A DNA stretch of 64,000 nucleotides from an uncultured Bacteroidota bacterium (GCA_937873155.1 CALMVZ010000026.1:62001-126000), one strand, 5' to 3'; shown: positions 15,804-23,025, counted from the first letter of the stretch. Program-made: numbers and translations. The notes: generated by a model not told the origin, from the sequence alone.

Positions 15804-17594
15804 TTAAACTATTCCCCGTCGGTCTGAATCAAGGTTATAACCACCCTTGTTATTGACGGTAATTTTAGGCTTTGAGATAATGGACTTAGCCTTATTCAAA
15901 TCCTGAAAATCCTCTGTTTTAAAGATCATGCCTTTTGCCTTAAAACGGTTCTTAGTGGTTTCGGCAATATAATTTTTGACATTCACCACCGTATCGCAAA
16001 TATGTTTCTTTTCGTTCGCTCCGAGCAGTTCACCTTTTTTGTTGTTTTGGTCAATGCAGATAAAAGCGGTGTTTTTATAGCGTTCAAAAATTGCTTTAAG
16101 TTTTTTTGCGTCTATTTCCATATCGTGCAAACTGTCCAGGATTATGTAGTGAAACTCATTAGGATTGACCTCCTGCATAAATTCATCGGCTGTCCTAACA
16201 TCTAAAATATGCAGATCATCAACCTCTGCCTTACAGTAAATCAGTTTATCATGGAATGTTTTATTTACCCCTTCCTCTCCGCTTACATAAAGTACCGAGC
16301 CATGATGTTCGGCAAGGTATCGTGCAAACCATAAACAAAACGTCGATTTACCTTCTCCCGAATTACCATGTATTAAAATATGAAAGTTAAGCGAAGGCAA
16401 TCCAAAAAATTCTCTCCATAGTCCTTTAAAGTTTAATGCTTCATATTTTTGATTGGCCAGTTCGGACGCGGAAATGATCTTGTCACTTTTATATCGTTTC
16501 TCTTTTTTATGTTCTTTCTTCATTTCTTTTTCTTTGTTTAACTCATCATTAAGCCCGTTCAATGCTTTTTCATATTCTGGGTTTATGACCTGCGTTGTAG
16601 TCAACTGATATTTTGGTGTTGAGCCTAAAAGCTTTTGTGTGTTACCAACTGCGTTTTTAACCTTTGTAAATTCAGATTGTATTTCTTTCATTCGTTTTTC
16701 AATCGCTTCGATCTTTTGTTTTTTATCAGTTTCCCGCGAATCTTCTGTAACCGTTTTTGCAACATATCCCGCTCCGGCTCCAACCGCACCATATACCAAT
16801 GCTTTGAGCGCACGTTCCAAAAAACTTGGTGTGTCATCTTTTGGCTCTTTATGCTTTTTCCATTTACCCTTTTTGGATTTCAAAATAGGTTTGCCTTTTG
16901 AATCTTTCAGGATCATATCACCCTCTTTTTGTTTGGATTCTTTTTTTTCAGGCACATTCAGGAAACCAAACAACCCCGCACCCAACCCGCCAAGTGAGAT
17001 CAATTCATTGCCTGTACGGTTCTGCTGATATTTTAATTCTGCTTCAAGTCTTTTATATTCCTGTTCAAGATCATGCAGAGCCTTTTGATTTTGATTGGCT
17101 GAGTTATGGTAATACTTATAAAAAGGGTTATCGGTTTGAATTTGTTTAGTGATGTATTTTTCAGGCAAAATATTTTCAGGTGTATTAATTTGTTCTTCTG
17201 CTTCGTCCTGATCTTCTTCCTCAGATTCTTCTTCCGTTACATCGGTCTGGTCAGAGTTTGCCGAAAAACTAAAATCATCAATACCTAATAACTCATTTGC
17301 TGTTTCGGAATCAACGGTAGGCGTTTTATATGATCTCTTAAATTCCTCATCACTTATAACCTGTGTATCTTCAATCCCATTTTGTTGAACATCGTTAATG
17401 GGTTCTACTGTTCCAAGATCACCCAAAGTATTTTTCTTTTTAACAACCTTCTCAGGAATTAGTTTAAGACCGTTTAACCCTGACTTTCTTTGCAGATAAT
17501 TAAAACGGTTCTGACATTCTCTTGAGCAGAATTTTGAATCCCCCCGTTTCCCTTTGTCTATTGTCTCTCCGCATTGTTCACAATGTTTGTTCAT
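15804..17594 (-). CDS. Zn-finger, membrane-zipper P-loop ATPase (RecA/RadA-like)
   Basis: A 596-residue protein with an unusual domain order. Residues 1-30 are a treble-clef type zinc finger (C5, C8, C23, C27 with FCSRECQNRF). Residues 60-165 are a low-complexity acidic linker, and 170-195 a coiled coil. Gly-rich segments occur at about 201-212 and 266-278 (LVYGAVGAGAGYVAK), the latter like a glycine zipper. Another charged coiled coil runs from 285 to 375. From 385 on there is a RecA/DnaB-like ATPase core with Walker A GNSGEGKST (410-418), a VLYVSGEEG strand as in RadA, and Walker B YIILD (483-487). No family name is assigned. The flanking palindromes and the 11-bp array suggest that it acts on DNA for replication or transfer of the element. 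Confidence 0.75.
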   Translation of the reverse strand: MNKHCEQCGETIDKGKRGDSKFCSRECQNRFNYLQRKSGLNGLKLIPEKVVKKKNTLGDLGTVEPINDVQQNGIEDTQVISDEEFKRSYKTPTVDSETANELLGIDDFSFSANSDQTDVTEEESEEEDQDEAEEQINTPENILPEKYITKQIQTDNPFYKYYHNSANQNQKALHDLEQEYKRLEAELKYQQNRTGNELISLGGLGAGLFGFLNVPEKKESKQKEGDMILKDSKGKPILKSKKGKWKKHKEPKDDTPSFLERALKALVYGAVGAGAGYVAKTVTEDSRETDKKQKIEAIEKRMKEIQSEFTKVKNAVGNTQKLLGSTPKYQLTTTQVINPEYEKALNGLNDELNKEKEMKKEHKKEKRYKSDKIISASELANQKYEALNFKGLWREFFGLPSLNFHILIHGNSGEGKSTFCLWFARYLAEHHGSVLYVSGEEGVNKTFHDKLIYCKAEVDDLHILDVRTADEFMQEVNPNEFHYIILDSLHDMEIDAKKLKAIFERYKNTAFICIDQNNKKGELLGANEKKHICDTVVNVKNYIAETTKNRFKAKGMIFKTEDFQDLNKAKSIISKPKITVNNKGGYNLDSDRRGIV

Positions 17595-17628
17595 GGCTTT
17601 GGTTTTTAATCTTAGCCGTTATCCGCTG

Positions 17629-17684
17629 AATTAAGCGCTTAATCGGCTCTGTTATACTGTTTAAGCGCTTATTAAGCGCTTAAT
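17629..17684. repeat. ATTAAGCGCTTAAT palindromes, right cluster
   Basis: Three copies, at 17629-17643, 17661-17671 and 17671-17684, upstream of the ATPase start on the minus strand. The last two are adjacent and share one base. Their place in the promoter region suggests autoregulation by a palindrome-binding protein of the element. Confidence 0.75.
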
Positions 17685-17695
17685 TTATTGTTGCT

Positions 17696-17722
17696 TTAAA
17701 AGGGGCGGTGTTTCCGCCCCTT
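17696..17722 (-). terminator. Terminator of the small acidic-protein gene
   Basis: The minus-strand RNA AAGGGGCGG, AAACA and CCGCCCCUU form a nine-pair stem followed by UU and a U/A-rich tract. It lies 20 bp past the stop at 17742 and separates that gene from the ATPase gene. Confidence 0.75.
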
Positions 17723-17741
17723 AGTTTAGCATCGCTTTGGA

Positions 17742-17981
17742 TTACTTATCGTCCTCTTCTTCTTCCTCCTCTTCCTCGCCTGAAAGCTGTTCTTTCAGGT
17801 CTTGAAGGTGTTCTTCCAGTTCGTCGATCAATCCTGCATCGCTCTTATCGTAATGAACCTCGATTTCGATTTCATCGTCTTCGTTCCTTCCAACAACCCG
17901 GTTAGACAAACCTGTTTCTGCTAACTTTTCTGTGAAGTCCCCGAATATTTCGGCTGGCACTTCAAATTCAATTTTGCGCAT
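17742..17981 (-). CDS. Small acidic protein of the element
   Basis: 79 residues, starting MRKIEFEVPAEIFGDF and ending in an almost pure Glu/Asp tail (eight Glu in a row, then DD). The core is predicted to be beta-alpha (EIEIEVHYDKSDAGLIDELEEHL). No family is recognised. The acidic tail could mimic DNA or bind a basic partner. It starts 11 bp after the stop of the HTH gene on the same strand, so the two are probably co-transcribed, and a strong terminator follows. Such small acidic proteins next to excisionase-type genes are common in Bacteroidota elements, but no function is known. Confidence 0.7.
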   Translation of the reverse strand: MRKIEFEVPAEIFGDFTEKLAETGLSNRVVGRNEDDEIEIEVHYDKSDAGLIDELEEHLQDLKEQLSGEEEEEEEEDDK

Positions 17982-17992
17982 TGCTTTAATTT

Positions 17993-18361
17993 TTAATGGT
18001 TTTGATTATTATTGTTTTTGCGGTCTTTCTTTTTGCCACCGTTTAACAGGAAGTTTTCCGCTTGCCCTTCCAGTTCCGGTTTTGTTTTTACTTTTCCTGA
18101 TCTAATCCATTCTTCTAACTCCTTTCTTTTAAAATATAGTTTGTTTCCTTTTTTAAAATGAGGGATCACCTTTAACGAGGTCTTTTCGTAAAGCGTAGCG
18201 ATCTTGAGTTTTAGAAATGAAGCTGCCTCCCTGATATTTAAAATATCGGGCAGATCGTTCTTTAAATTCTTTAAATCTTCGCTTAGGATTTCTTTAATGG
18301 CCGACTTCAGAAATTCCTTGAATTCCTGTTCGGTAAGGCTGGTTAAAAATGATGCTCCCAT
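17993..18361 (-). CDS. Excisionase-like helix-turn-helix protein
   Basis: 122 residues. The centre (about 43-92) is the winged HTH typical of excisionase/MerR-like (HTH_17) proteins: LNIREAASFLKLKIATLYEKTS, then an HFKKGNKLYFKRKELEEWI wing and helix. The N-terminal helix resembles the coiled segment of element-encoded HTH proteins in Bacteroidota. The C-terminus is basic and Asn-rich. The ATG at 18361 is at the edge of a perfect 11-bp inverted repeat that could be its own operator. It is probably a recombination directionality factor and/or regulator of this element, working with the integrase at 21291-22442. Confidence 0.8.
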   Translation of the reverse strand: MGASFLTSLTEQEFKEFLKSAIKEILSEDLKNLKNDLPDILNIREAASFLKLKIATLYEKTSLKVIPHFKKGNKLYFKRKELEEWIRSGKVKTKPELEGQAENFLLNGGKKKDRKNNNNQNH

Positions 18362-18390
18362 TGTAGTACACTTTTATCTGTGTACTACAA
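18361..18390 (-). promoter_or_regulatory. Inverted repeat overlapping the start of the excisionase-like gene
   Basis: TTGTAGTACAC (18361-18371) and GTGTACTACAA (18380-18390) are perfect inverted arms with an 8-base centre. The base at 18361 is already the first base of the ATG. As DNA it would be an operator for a dimer. As RNA the hairpin would hide the ribosome-binding region. Confidence 0.6.
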
Positions 18391-18417
18391 AGTTCAGTCT
18401 ATGATTTGGGGTTTGAA

Positions 18418-18447
18418 GGGTTCTTGAAGGTTCGTGCTACCTTGAAA
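18418..18447. repeat. Element-specific motif, copy 1
   Basis: GGGTTCTTGAAGGTTCGTGC followed by TACCTTGAAA, 57 bp upstream of the excisionase-like gene start. The copy at 22522-22553 matches at 24 positions in three blocks (GGGTTCTTGAA, TTCGTGC, TTGAAA) and sits upstream of the integrase start. Confidence 0.6.
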
Positions 18448-18454
18448 CGACCTC

Positions 18455-18485
18455 TTTTGGTTCACCTATAATTCTACTATCTTTG
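18455..18485 (+). promoter_or_regulatory. Promoter of the putAbiC-like gene
   Basis: TTTTG at 18455-18459, then 18 bp, then TATCTTTG at 18478-18485, an exact TAnnTTTG -7 box. The predicted transcription start falls on or next to the ATG at 18491, so the message would be leaderless. Confidence 0.5.
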
Positions 18486-18490
18486 TTTAT

Positions 18491-19183
18491 ATGTACCCGC
18501 GCTTTGTAATAGACTTAACTGAGGTAGCAAAAATTGCAATCCCTTCCTTCATTGCCTTTTATGTTCTGTGGAGGCAATTAATACGAAACAGGCAAATGCA
18601 AGCCGAAGGAACCTTTTTTAGTTTATTGAATTCCATAAGGAGCCTGGTCGCAAATACAGAAGGAAGTATTACACAGGCTAAAAGCGACGCATATTCAATG
18701 TACCCAGATAATAAAGGGAAAGGCGTTGAATATTTTTCAAAAGCAAATAATGAATTGCAAAATAGATTAATGAAAGCACTTGGAGATAAAATGGTTAATT
18801 TGGCTATTAGTGCGAATGAGAAAGACGCAAAAGGCGTAAGCGAAATACACCAAATGGCTAAAGACACCTACAATGATTTCTTCCGAGATCATATTGCTGA
18901 ATTAGCCCATTATTACAGGTTTACTTTTAATGCGATTACTTTCGTAGATACCCATCCAGACATTCCGAAAAGAAAAAAGGAGCAATACATCAAATTCATT
19001 CAATCTCAAATGTCAGATAGTGAGCTTCAATTATTATATTACAACGGGATCGGACAGCATGGTAAAAAGTATTATGATCTTATTGAGAAGTATAATTTTC
19101 TCGAAAATATAACTACTTCAGGCAATAAGGGAATGATTGAATTTCTTGAAAATTTTTATCCTAAAAGTTCTTTTAGGCTTTAA
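18491..19183 (+). CDS. putAbiC-like phage abortive infection protein
   Basis: 230 residues with one N-terminal membrane segment (IAIPSFIAFYVLWRQL) and a long alpha-helical body. The C-terminal part matches the pattern I know from the putative phage abortive infection family (putAbiC): HYYRFTFNAITFVDTH, then YIKFIQSQMSDSELQLLYYN and an EKYNFLENI ending. Such proteins are linked with anti-phage defence; the mechanism is not established. It is transcribed opposite to its neighbours from its own promoter and ends 3 bp from the end of the convergent HEPN gene. N-terminal sequence and start are well supported, since no ATG precedes 18491. Confidence 0.75.
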   Translation: MYPRFVIDLTEVAKIAIPSFIAFYVLWRQLIRNRQMQAEGTFFSLLNSIRSLVANTEGSITQAKSDAYSMYPDNKGKGVEYFSKANNELQNRLMKALGDKMVNLAISANEKDAKGVSEIHQMAKDTYNDFFRDHIAELAHYYRFTFNAITFVDTHPDIPKRKKEQYIKFIQSQMSDSELQLLYYNGIGQHGKKYYDLIEKYNFLENITTSGNKGMIEFLENFYPKSSFRL

Positions 19184-19186
19184 TTA

Positions 19187-19909
19187 TTATTTTACGCCTA
19201 TTAGTTCAAATATTAATTGACTACAAACTGTCTTTAACTTCTTTAATTTGTTGTCGCCGTTAATACCAAAGATGATATAAATTTCACCGGGGTTAATTAA
19301 GTGAGCACTTTTGTTTCGAGCCTTATTTAGCTTTTCGGCTGACTTAAACCATTCATCAGTGAATTTTGCTAATTGAATCTCTAAATCTTTATTAATGCTT
19401 TTATATTTTATTTTCTCCTCTTCGGGCATATCTAAATAAACCATTGGTCTTGTTTCGCCTTTGTCCTTAAAAAAAGCATCAGTTAACAGTTCGATATCTT
19501 TAAAAATATTTGGGTTATTTTCCCTGATATACATTATAAGTTCCCATGATCCGCCGTAGGTGATTTGATGTCTAACAGCAGGCTTAATTTCTTTCAGTTT
19601 GTCTTGGGATTTTTTGAACTTTTTAAGAAACTCAACGCATTCCATGAAACTTTTTGGAAGTAATGAATATTTCAAATCACAATCTTCACGAGAATGTTTT
19701 TTTAATTCTAATAATGTCATTATAGCATCCCGAATTATAAAGTCGATCAGAAGCCATGTTTCTATTATAACAATACGAGTATTTTTTTGATTCTTTATCT
19801 CCTTTATTGTTCCTTTTGTAAGATCAATAAGGTCTGTCATTTCTTCAAGACGATGATATGCAAACGGAAATTTATTATGGTCTATATTGTCTTTGCGTTT
19901 TCTCGTCAT
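19187..19909 (-). CDS. HEPN-like protein (RNxxxH motif), likely ribonuclease
   Basis: 240 residues, all-alpha. No named family is recognised overall, but Arg198-Asn199 and His203 in KARNKSAHL form the RNxxxH motif of HEPN ribonucleases, placed after a long helix as expected. An N-terminal helix with IETWLLIDFIIRDAIM (about 50-64) would pack as the first HEPN helix. HEPN proteins cut RNA in toxin-antitoxin and abortive infection systems. The gene is convergent with the putAbiC-like gene (3-bp gap) and 15 bp downstream of the next gene on its own strand, so it may be co-transcribed with the RteC-like gene. The motif is seen; the activity is inferred. Confidence 0.6.
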   Translation of the reverse strand: MTRKRKDNIDHNKFPFAYHRLEEMTDLIDLTKGTIKEIKNQKNTRIVIIETWLLIDFIIRDAIMTLLELKKHSREDCDLKYSLLPKSFMECVEFLKKFKKSQDKLKEIKPAVRHQITYGGSWELIMYIRENNPNIFKDIELLTDAFFKDKGETRPMVYLDMPEEEKIKYKSINKDLEIQLAKFTDEWFKSAEKLNKARNKSAHLINPGEIYIIFGINGDNKLKKLKTVCSQLIFELIGVK

Positions 19910-19924
19910 AGCTTGCTATTGATT

Positions 19925-20782
19925 TTAGGATTTCTTTCCCTTTTGTTCGCTTATTTCTTTATCAATAAGGGTTATGATGCCGTACAAAATTTCACGCACC
20001 GTTTTACGATCATTGTACGTAAGTTCACCCTGACCTTTGAGATTTGTTTTTAACCGAAGTGTATCGGGACTGTAACCTGTAAGCAGTGAGAAAGCCTCAC
20101 CTGCGGTTTTATATGTAAGTATAGTATCGTCTTTAATAATAACCCTTGATTCTTTTAACAGGTTTATTAAATAAGCAGTTTGTGCAAGGTTCAAAGAAGT
20201 TATGTTGTCGCCCGAATCCCGTTTTACCCTTGCTTTTTTGGTGGAGGTTTCTGTTCCTGATAGATTTTGATTTTTTTGTTTAACACTAATCCATTCGTTA
20301 GCGGTTGTAATAGTATCAGGCTTTAAAAGATGTTCGTACCTTCTAAAAATAAGTTGTAAAGCCCTGAAACATTTTTCGGTATCATTATCATAACTGTTCT
20401 CCAAATGATAATTTAAGAATTCATCTAAGTTTAGTATATCAATATGACTTAGTTTACACGCAAAGAAAAAAGGAAAAAAAGGATCGGAGGATTCAATAAC
20501 ATCCATTCCCCATACATCATAATAAACCTGTTCCCGTTTCTTTCCTCTCTGCATTATCATGCCGGGAATAAACTCATGCTTCTTCATTTTTAGAATTTCT
20601 CCGAAATTTTTTGTGGTGCTATATCTCGCCATTATTTCATCTTGAAATAAATGTTTACCCTGATGATTTAACCACATAGCGGCTGTGTGAGTGTATAACT
20701 CATATCTTTTTTCATCCATTGATCTGCTTTCGCCGGCAGAAATGTGATTCAAAACCAATTCGTAATTTTCCTTGTTTTCCAT
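19925..20782 (-). CDS. Unknown element protein, RteC-like C-terminus
   Basis: 285 residues. The C-terminal 80 (LNLAQTAYLINLLKESRVI, then TYKTAGEAFSLLTGYSPDTLR and a basic helix) resemble the C-terminal region of RteC, the regulator of Bacteroides conjugative transposons. The N-terminal part (YTHTAAMWLNHQGKHLFQDE, then FFPFFFACKLSHID) is not assigned. It ends 15 bp before the HEPN gene start and probably forms a unit with it. A role as element regulator, or as the partner of the HEPN protein, is possible. The start ATG at 20782 follows an A/T-rich spacer shared with the divergent small gene. Confidence 0.5.
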   Translation of the reverse strand: MENKENYELVLNHISAGESRSMDEKRYELYTHTAAMWLNHQGKHLFQDEIMARYSTTKNFGEILKMKKHEFIPGMIMQRGKKREQVYYDVWGMDVIESSDPFFPFFFACKLSHIDILNLDEFLNYHLENSYDNDTEKCFRALQLIFRRYEHLLKPDTITTANEWISVKQKNQNLSGTETSTKKARVKRDSGDNITSLNLAQTAYLINLLKESRVIIKDDTILTYKTAGEAFSLLTGYSPDTLRLKTNLKGQGELTYNDRKTVREILYGIITLIDKEISEQKGKKS

Positions 20783-20917
20783 AATACAAATTTAATCAAT
20801 TTGTTATCTATTCAAATTTTCATTGTCAATTATAAAAAAATTTATAGTTCAATTTAATTTACAAAAAAACTTTCGTTTTAGCAAGTAGGTTGGATTTCTA
20901 TTCACAACTAAATTTTC

Positions 20918-20946
20918 TTGACATTGTTTTTCTTATCATATATTTG
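20918..20946 (+). promoter_or_regulatory. Promoter of the small plus-strand gene
   Basis: TTGACA begins at 20918 and TATATTTG, an exact -7 box, is at 20939-20946, separated from the TTG by 18 bp. It overlaps longer possible start codons of the gene (20890, 20947) and so favours the ATG at 20962. Confidence 0.5.
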
Positions 20947-20961
20947 ATGAAAATTAAAGCC

Positions 20962-21228
20962 ATGAATTATGCAACTCAAATTGTAGTTAGAACTTTCCAT
21001 AACAGTATTGAAATTGGAAAATCCTATTATGAAAAGCACAACCTTTCTCGAACATATCCGAGTAAGGAAAAAGTAGAAGAAAAATTGGCGGAGTGTCGTC
21101 AAAGAATTGAAAAGGAGGCAGAAACAGGTAAATATCCTGTTTTTTATATTGATATTGATGAAAACGGCATTCATGTGAATGAAGGCAAACCACTATATCC
21201 AATAAAAAAAGTGCCGGATTTACTTTAA
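20962..21228 (+). CDS. Small unknown protein
   Basis: 88 residues from the ATG at 20962, chosen because a promoter box ends at 20946. It begins MNYATQIVVRTFHNSIEIG, has a central Lys/Glu-rich helix (SKEKVEEKLAECRQRIEKEAE) and ends with a beta strand (FYIDIDENGIHVNEGKPLY). No family is recognised. It is the only gene besides the putAbiC-like one read rightwards in the element, and a bidirectional terminator separates it from the integrase. Longer starts at 20947 (ATG) or 20890 (TTG) cannot be excluded. Confidence 0.6.
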   Translation: MNYATQIVVRTFHNSIEIGKSYYEKHNLSRTYPSKEKVEEKLAECRQRIEKEAETGKYPVFYIDIDENGIHVNEGKPLYPIKKVPDLL

Positions 21229-21246
21229 GAATAAATTTATAATCAT

Positions 21247-21280
21247 AAAAAAAGCCCTGAATACATTTCAGGGCTTTTTA
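21247..21280. terminator. Bidirectional terminator between the small gene and the integrase
   Basis: AAAAGCCCTGAA (21250-21261) and TTCAGGGCTTTTT (21268-21280) form a stem with A and T tracts on both sides, so it can stop both converging transcripts. Confidence 0.85.
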
Positions 21281-21290
21281 TAATTTAAAA

Positions 21291-22442
21291 TTAAGCGGCT
21301 TTTACTGATTTTAAATTCAATTTCGGTAAAGCCTTTACCGCTGATTTTTTTCTGCTATCCCGAACGTGCGCATAAATTTGCGTGGCACTTATGGTCTTAT
21401 GACCTAATAATTTTGATACAGTCCATAAATCCGCATCGGGACTATTCTCCAAAATGTTTGTTGCGAAGGTATGCCTTCCTGTATGGAAGTGAATCCGCTT
21501 TTTGTCGATTCCTGCTACCTCTGCCCATTTTTTCAAACTGTACCAAACTTGTTTGTGGCGGGTTTCTCTTACTGGATCAACTTCCTTAACAAGTGGGAAC
21601 ACAAATAAACTTCTTTCGTTGTTTTCTTCCTGTTCTCTTTTGCGTTCCTTCAAAATCTCAACAGCTCCGTCCGTTAATGGCAGGTATTCTATATCTTCTG
21701 TTTTTTCCTGCTCAAAATAAATAAACCATTCTTCTTTATTGTCTATTTTTTTGGTAATTATTTCCGACCACTTTAACGGGTTTACATCACTCCAGCGAAG
21801 CCCCGTAAAACAGGAGAAAAAATAAGCCTGTTTGTATTGCGGTTCTATATTGCAGGGCGTGTCCGCTAAGCGCTGTAATTCTTCAAACGTAAAAGCATTT
21901 CTGTAAACGGGCTTTTGTCTTAATCTCTCATGGCGAGGAATTTTACGGAAAGGGTTTACATATATGATCCCTTTTCGTACCGCTTCTTCCAATGCTGTAA
22001 AGAGGTTCTTTAAATAGTCAACCGTTGTATTTACGCTTACTTTGGATTGCATATACTTACTAAAGTCTTTAATCCAATCGGGCGTAATGGCTGTAAACGG
22101 TAAAGTTTTTCCATTTAAAAAACTTTCAAGATGTTTCAGGGTTTTTTTATTGTTCTTATAATTTTGGCTTCTTCCTTCAATGTAGTTCTTAAACCACACC
22201 GCAAAGTCCGCTTTGCGTTTTGATTTATCGACAAGCCCGTTATCCTGAACAATTAATTCATTTTCCCGTTTTACTTTTATTTCATTTGCCAACCGCTTTT
22301 TTTCTTTGTCGCTTTCAGTTGGTTTGTTTTTGTTGATATGAATATCTAAGAATTCATACCATCTTTTTTTGTTGTGGTAAATATCCAAGTAATAGGATAT
22401 TTGTCCGTTACTCATTTTCTTTTCTCTTAATTGCACTCCCAT
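21291..22442 (-). CDS. Tyrosine recombinase / site-specific integrase
   Basis: 383 residues. An Arm-type DNA-binding region (about 1-75) is followed by a SAM-like core-binding domain (FAVWFKNYIEGRSQNYKNNK to about 180) and the catalytic domain. Catalytic residues are visible: Arg in FTGLRWSDV, a Lys in the beta hairpin (EQEKTEDIEYLPL), His and Arg in HFHTGRHTFAT, a His in LLGHKTISATQIYAH and the nucleophilic Tyr in IYAH. This is the size and pattern of Bacteroidota element integrases. It lies at the right end of the element facing inward, the usual arrangement with the attachment site just upstream (22.45-22.7 kb). Confidence 0.92.
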   Translation of the reverse strand: MGVQLREKKMSNGQISYYLDIYHNKKRWYEFLDIHINKNKPTESDKEKKRLANEIKVKRENELIVQDNGLVDKSKRKADFAVWFKNYIEGRSQNYKNNKKTLKHLESFLNGKTLPFTAITPDWIKDFSKYMQSKVSVNTTVDYLKNLFTALEEAVRKGIIYVNPFRKIPRHERLRQKPVYRNAFTFEELQRLADTPCNIEPQYKQAYFFSCFTGLRWSDVNPLKWSEIITKKIDNKEEWFIYFEQEKTEDIEYLPLTDGAVEILKERKREQEENNERSLFVFPLVKEVDPVRETRHKQVWYSLKKWAEVAGIDKKRIHFHTGRHTFATNILENSPDADLWTVSKLLGHKTISATQIYAHVRDSRKKSAVKALPKLNLKSVKAA

Positions 22443-22521
22443 AATTTTAGGGTTTTAAAGGGTTAATAAATAAGCCCAATACGCCCTACAACAAATTTCC
22501 CTATATAAAACGGGTAGTGTA

Positions 22522-22553
22522 GGGTTCTTGAACCTTCGTGCAATCCCTTGAAA
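22522..22553. repeat. Element-specific motif, copy 2
   Basis: GGGTTCTTGAACCTTCGTGC followed by AATCCCTTGAAA, about 80 bp upstream of the integrase start. See the copy at 18418-18447. GTTCTTGAAC inside it is nearly palindromic. Confidence 0.6.
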
Positions 22554-22678
22554 GTTTGGGTAACATACGGGTAACAAAAAGCCTCCAAACGCCTCTAAAA
22601 GAACCTAAGCCAACCTACCCGCTTTCTCTTGTAACCCTCTGATAATTTGGGTATCTTTATACCTAATGGATTTTTACT

Positions 22679-22921
22679 TTAGTTTATTGAGGTCACAAAA
22701 TGTGACCTCAAGATTTCAGCCTCATTTTCAGTCAGTTCAAACATAAAATCGTCAGGAAAACGACTTGGGTTCCTTTTTACTGATTGTTTCAGAGCCTTGG
22801 TTTCCACACCATAAAGCTCTGCAAGATCGCTGTCCAACATTACTTTTTGCCCTCTTATTAATAAGATTTTATTCATTACCGTCTCATCCGGTAATACCGA
22901 CCCGTTCTCCTTCTTTGCCAT
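22679..22921 (-). pseudogene. Truncated ORF6N-domain gene at the element border
   Basis: 80 residues. The N-terminal part is a good ORF6N domain (MNKILLIRGQKVMLDSDLAE, then a KALKQSVKRNPSRFPDDFMF stretch). It stops after LRSHFVTS, where intact members continue with a conserved Arg/Tyr/Pro-rich FTEQG region. That continuation is absent from the next 230 bp. ORF6N proteins are phage or element regulators with unknown action. I read this as a chromosomal gene cut at its 3' side by insertion of the element, although a stand-alone short ORF6N protein remains possible. Confidence 0.6.
22687..22711. repeat. Palindrome within the ORF6N fragment
   Basis: TTGAGGTCACA, AAA and TGTGACCTCAA form a perfect inverted repeat that encodes the last residues of the truncated ORF6N frame. 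It is the point where coding similarity ends and therefore a candidate attachment core. Confidence 0.45.
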
Positions 22922-23025
22922 CTCTTAAAATTTTGAGTAACAAAAATAATCAGGCTGTAATGGATTGATGGCTATAAATTGTAGCAATTTGCATGAATTA
23001 CAAATCTGTATGTATCTGTTCACCG

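Larger units (their letters stand above)
15440..22680. mobile_element. Integrative element with integrase, ATPase and defence genes (borders approximate)
   Basis: This segment has a tyrosine integrase at the right end, an excisionase-like HTH protein, element-type repeats, an RteC-like gene and anti-phage type genes. It separates a broken gene (15095-15437) from a truncated ORF6N gene (22679-22921). Both borders are inferred from these broken genes. I searched the border regions by eye for direct repeats that could be attL/attR and found none convincing. No relaxase, primase or coupling protein is present, so it is not a self-transmissible conjugative element; it may be a small mobilizable or satellite-like island. 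Confidence 0.6.

Noticed and set aside
16635-17028. Two overlapping plus-strand frames opposite the ATPase gene
   Set aside because: The minus-strand gene has clear motifs across this stretch; the plus-strand frames are shadows.
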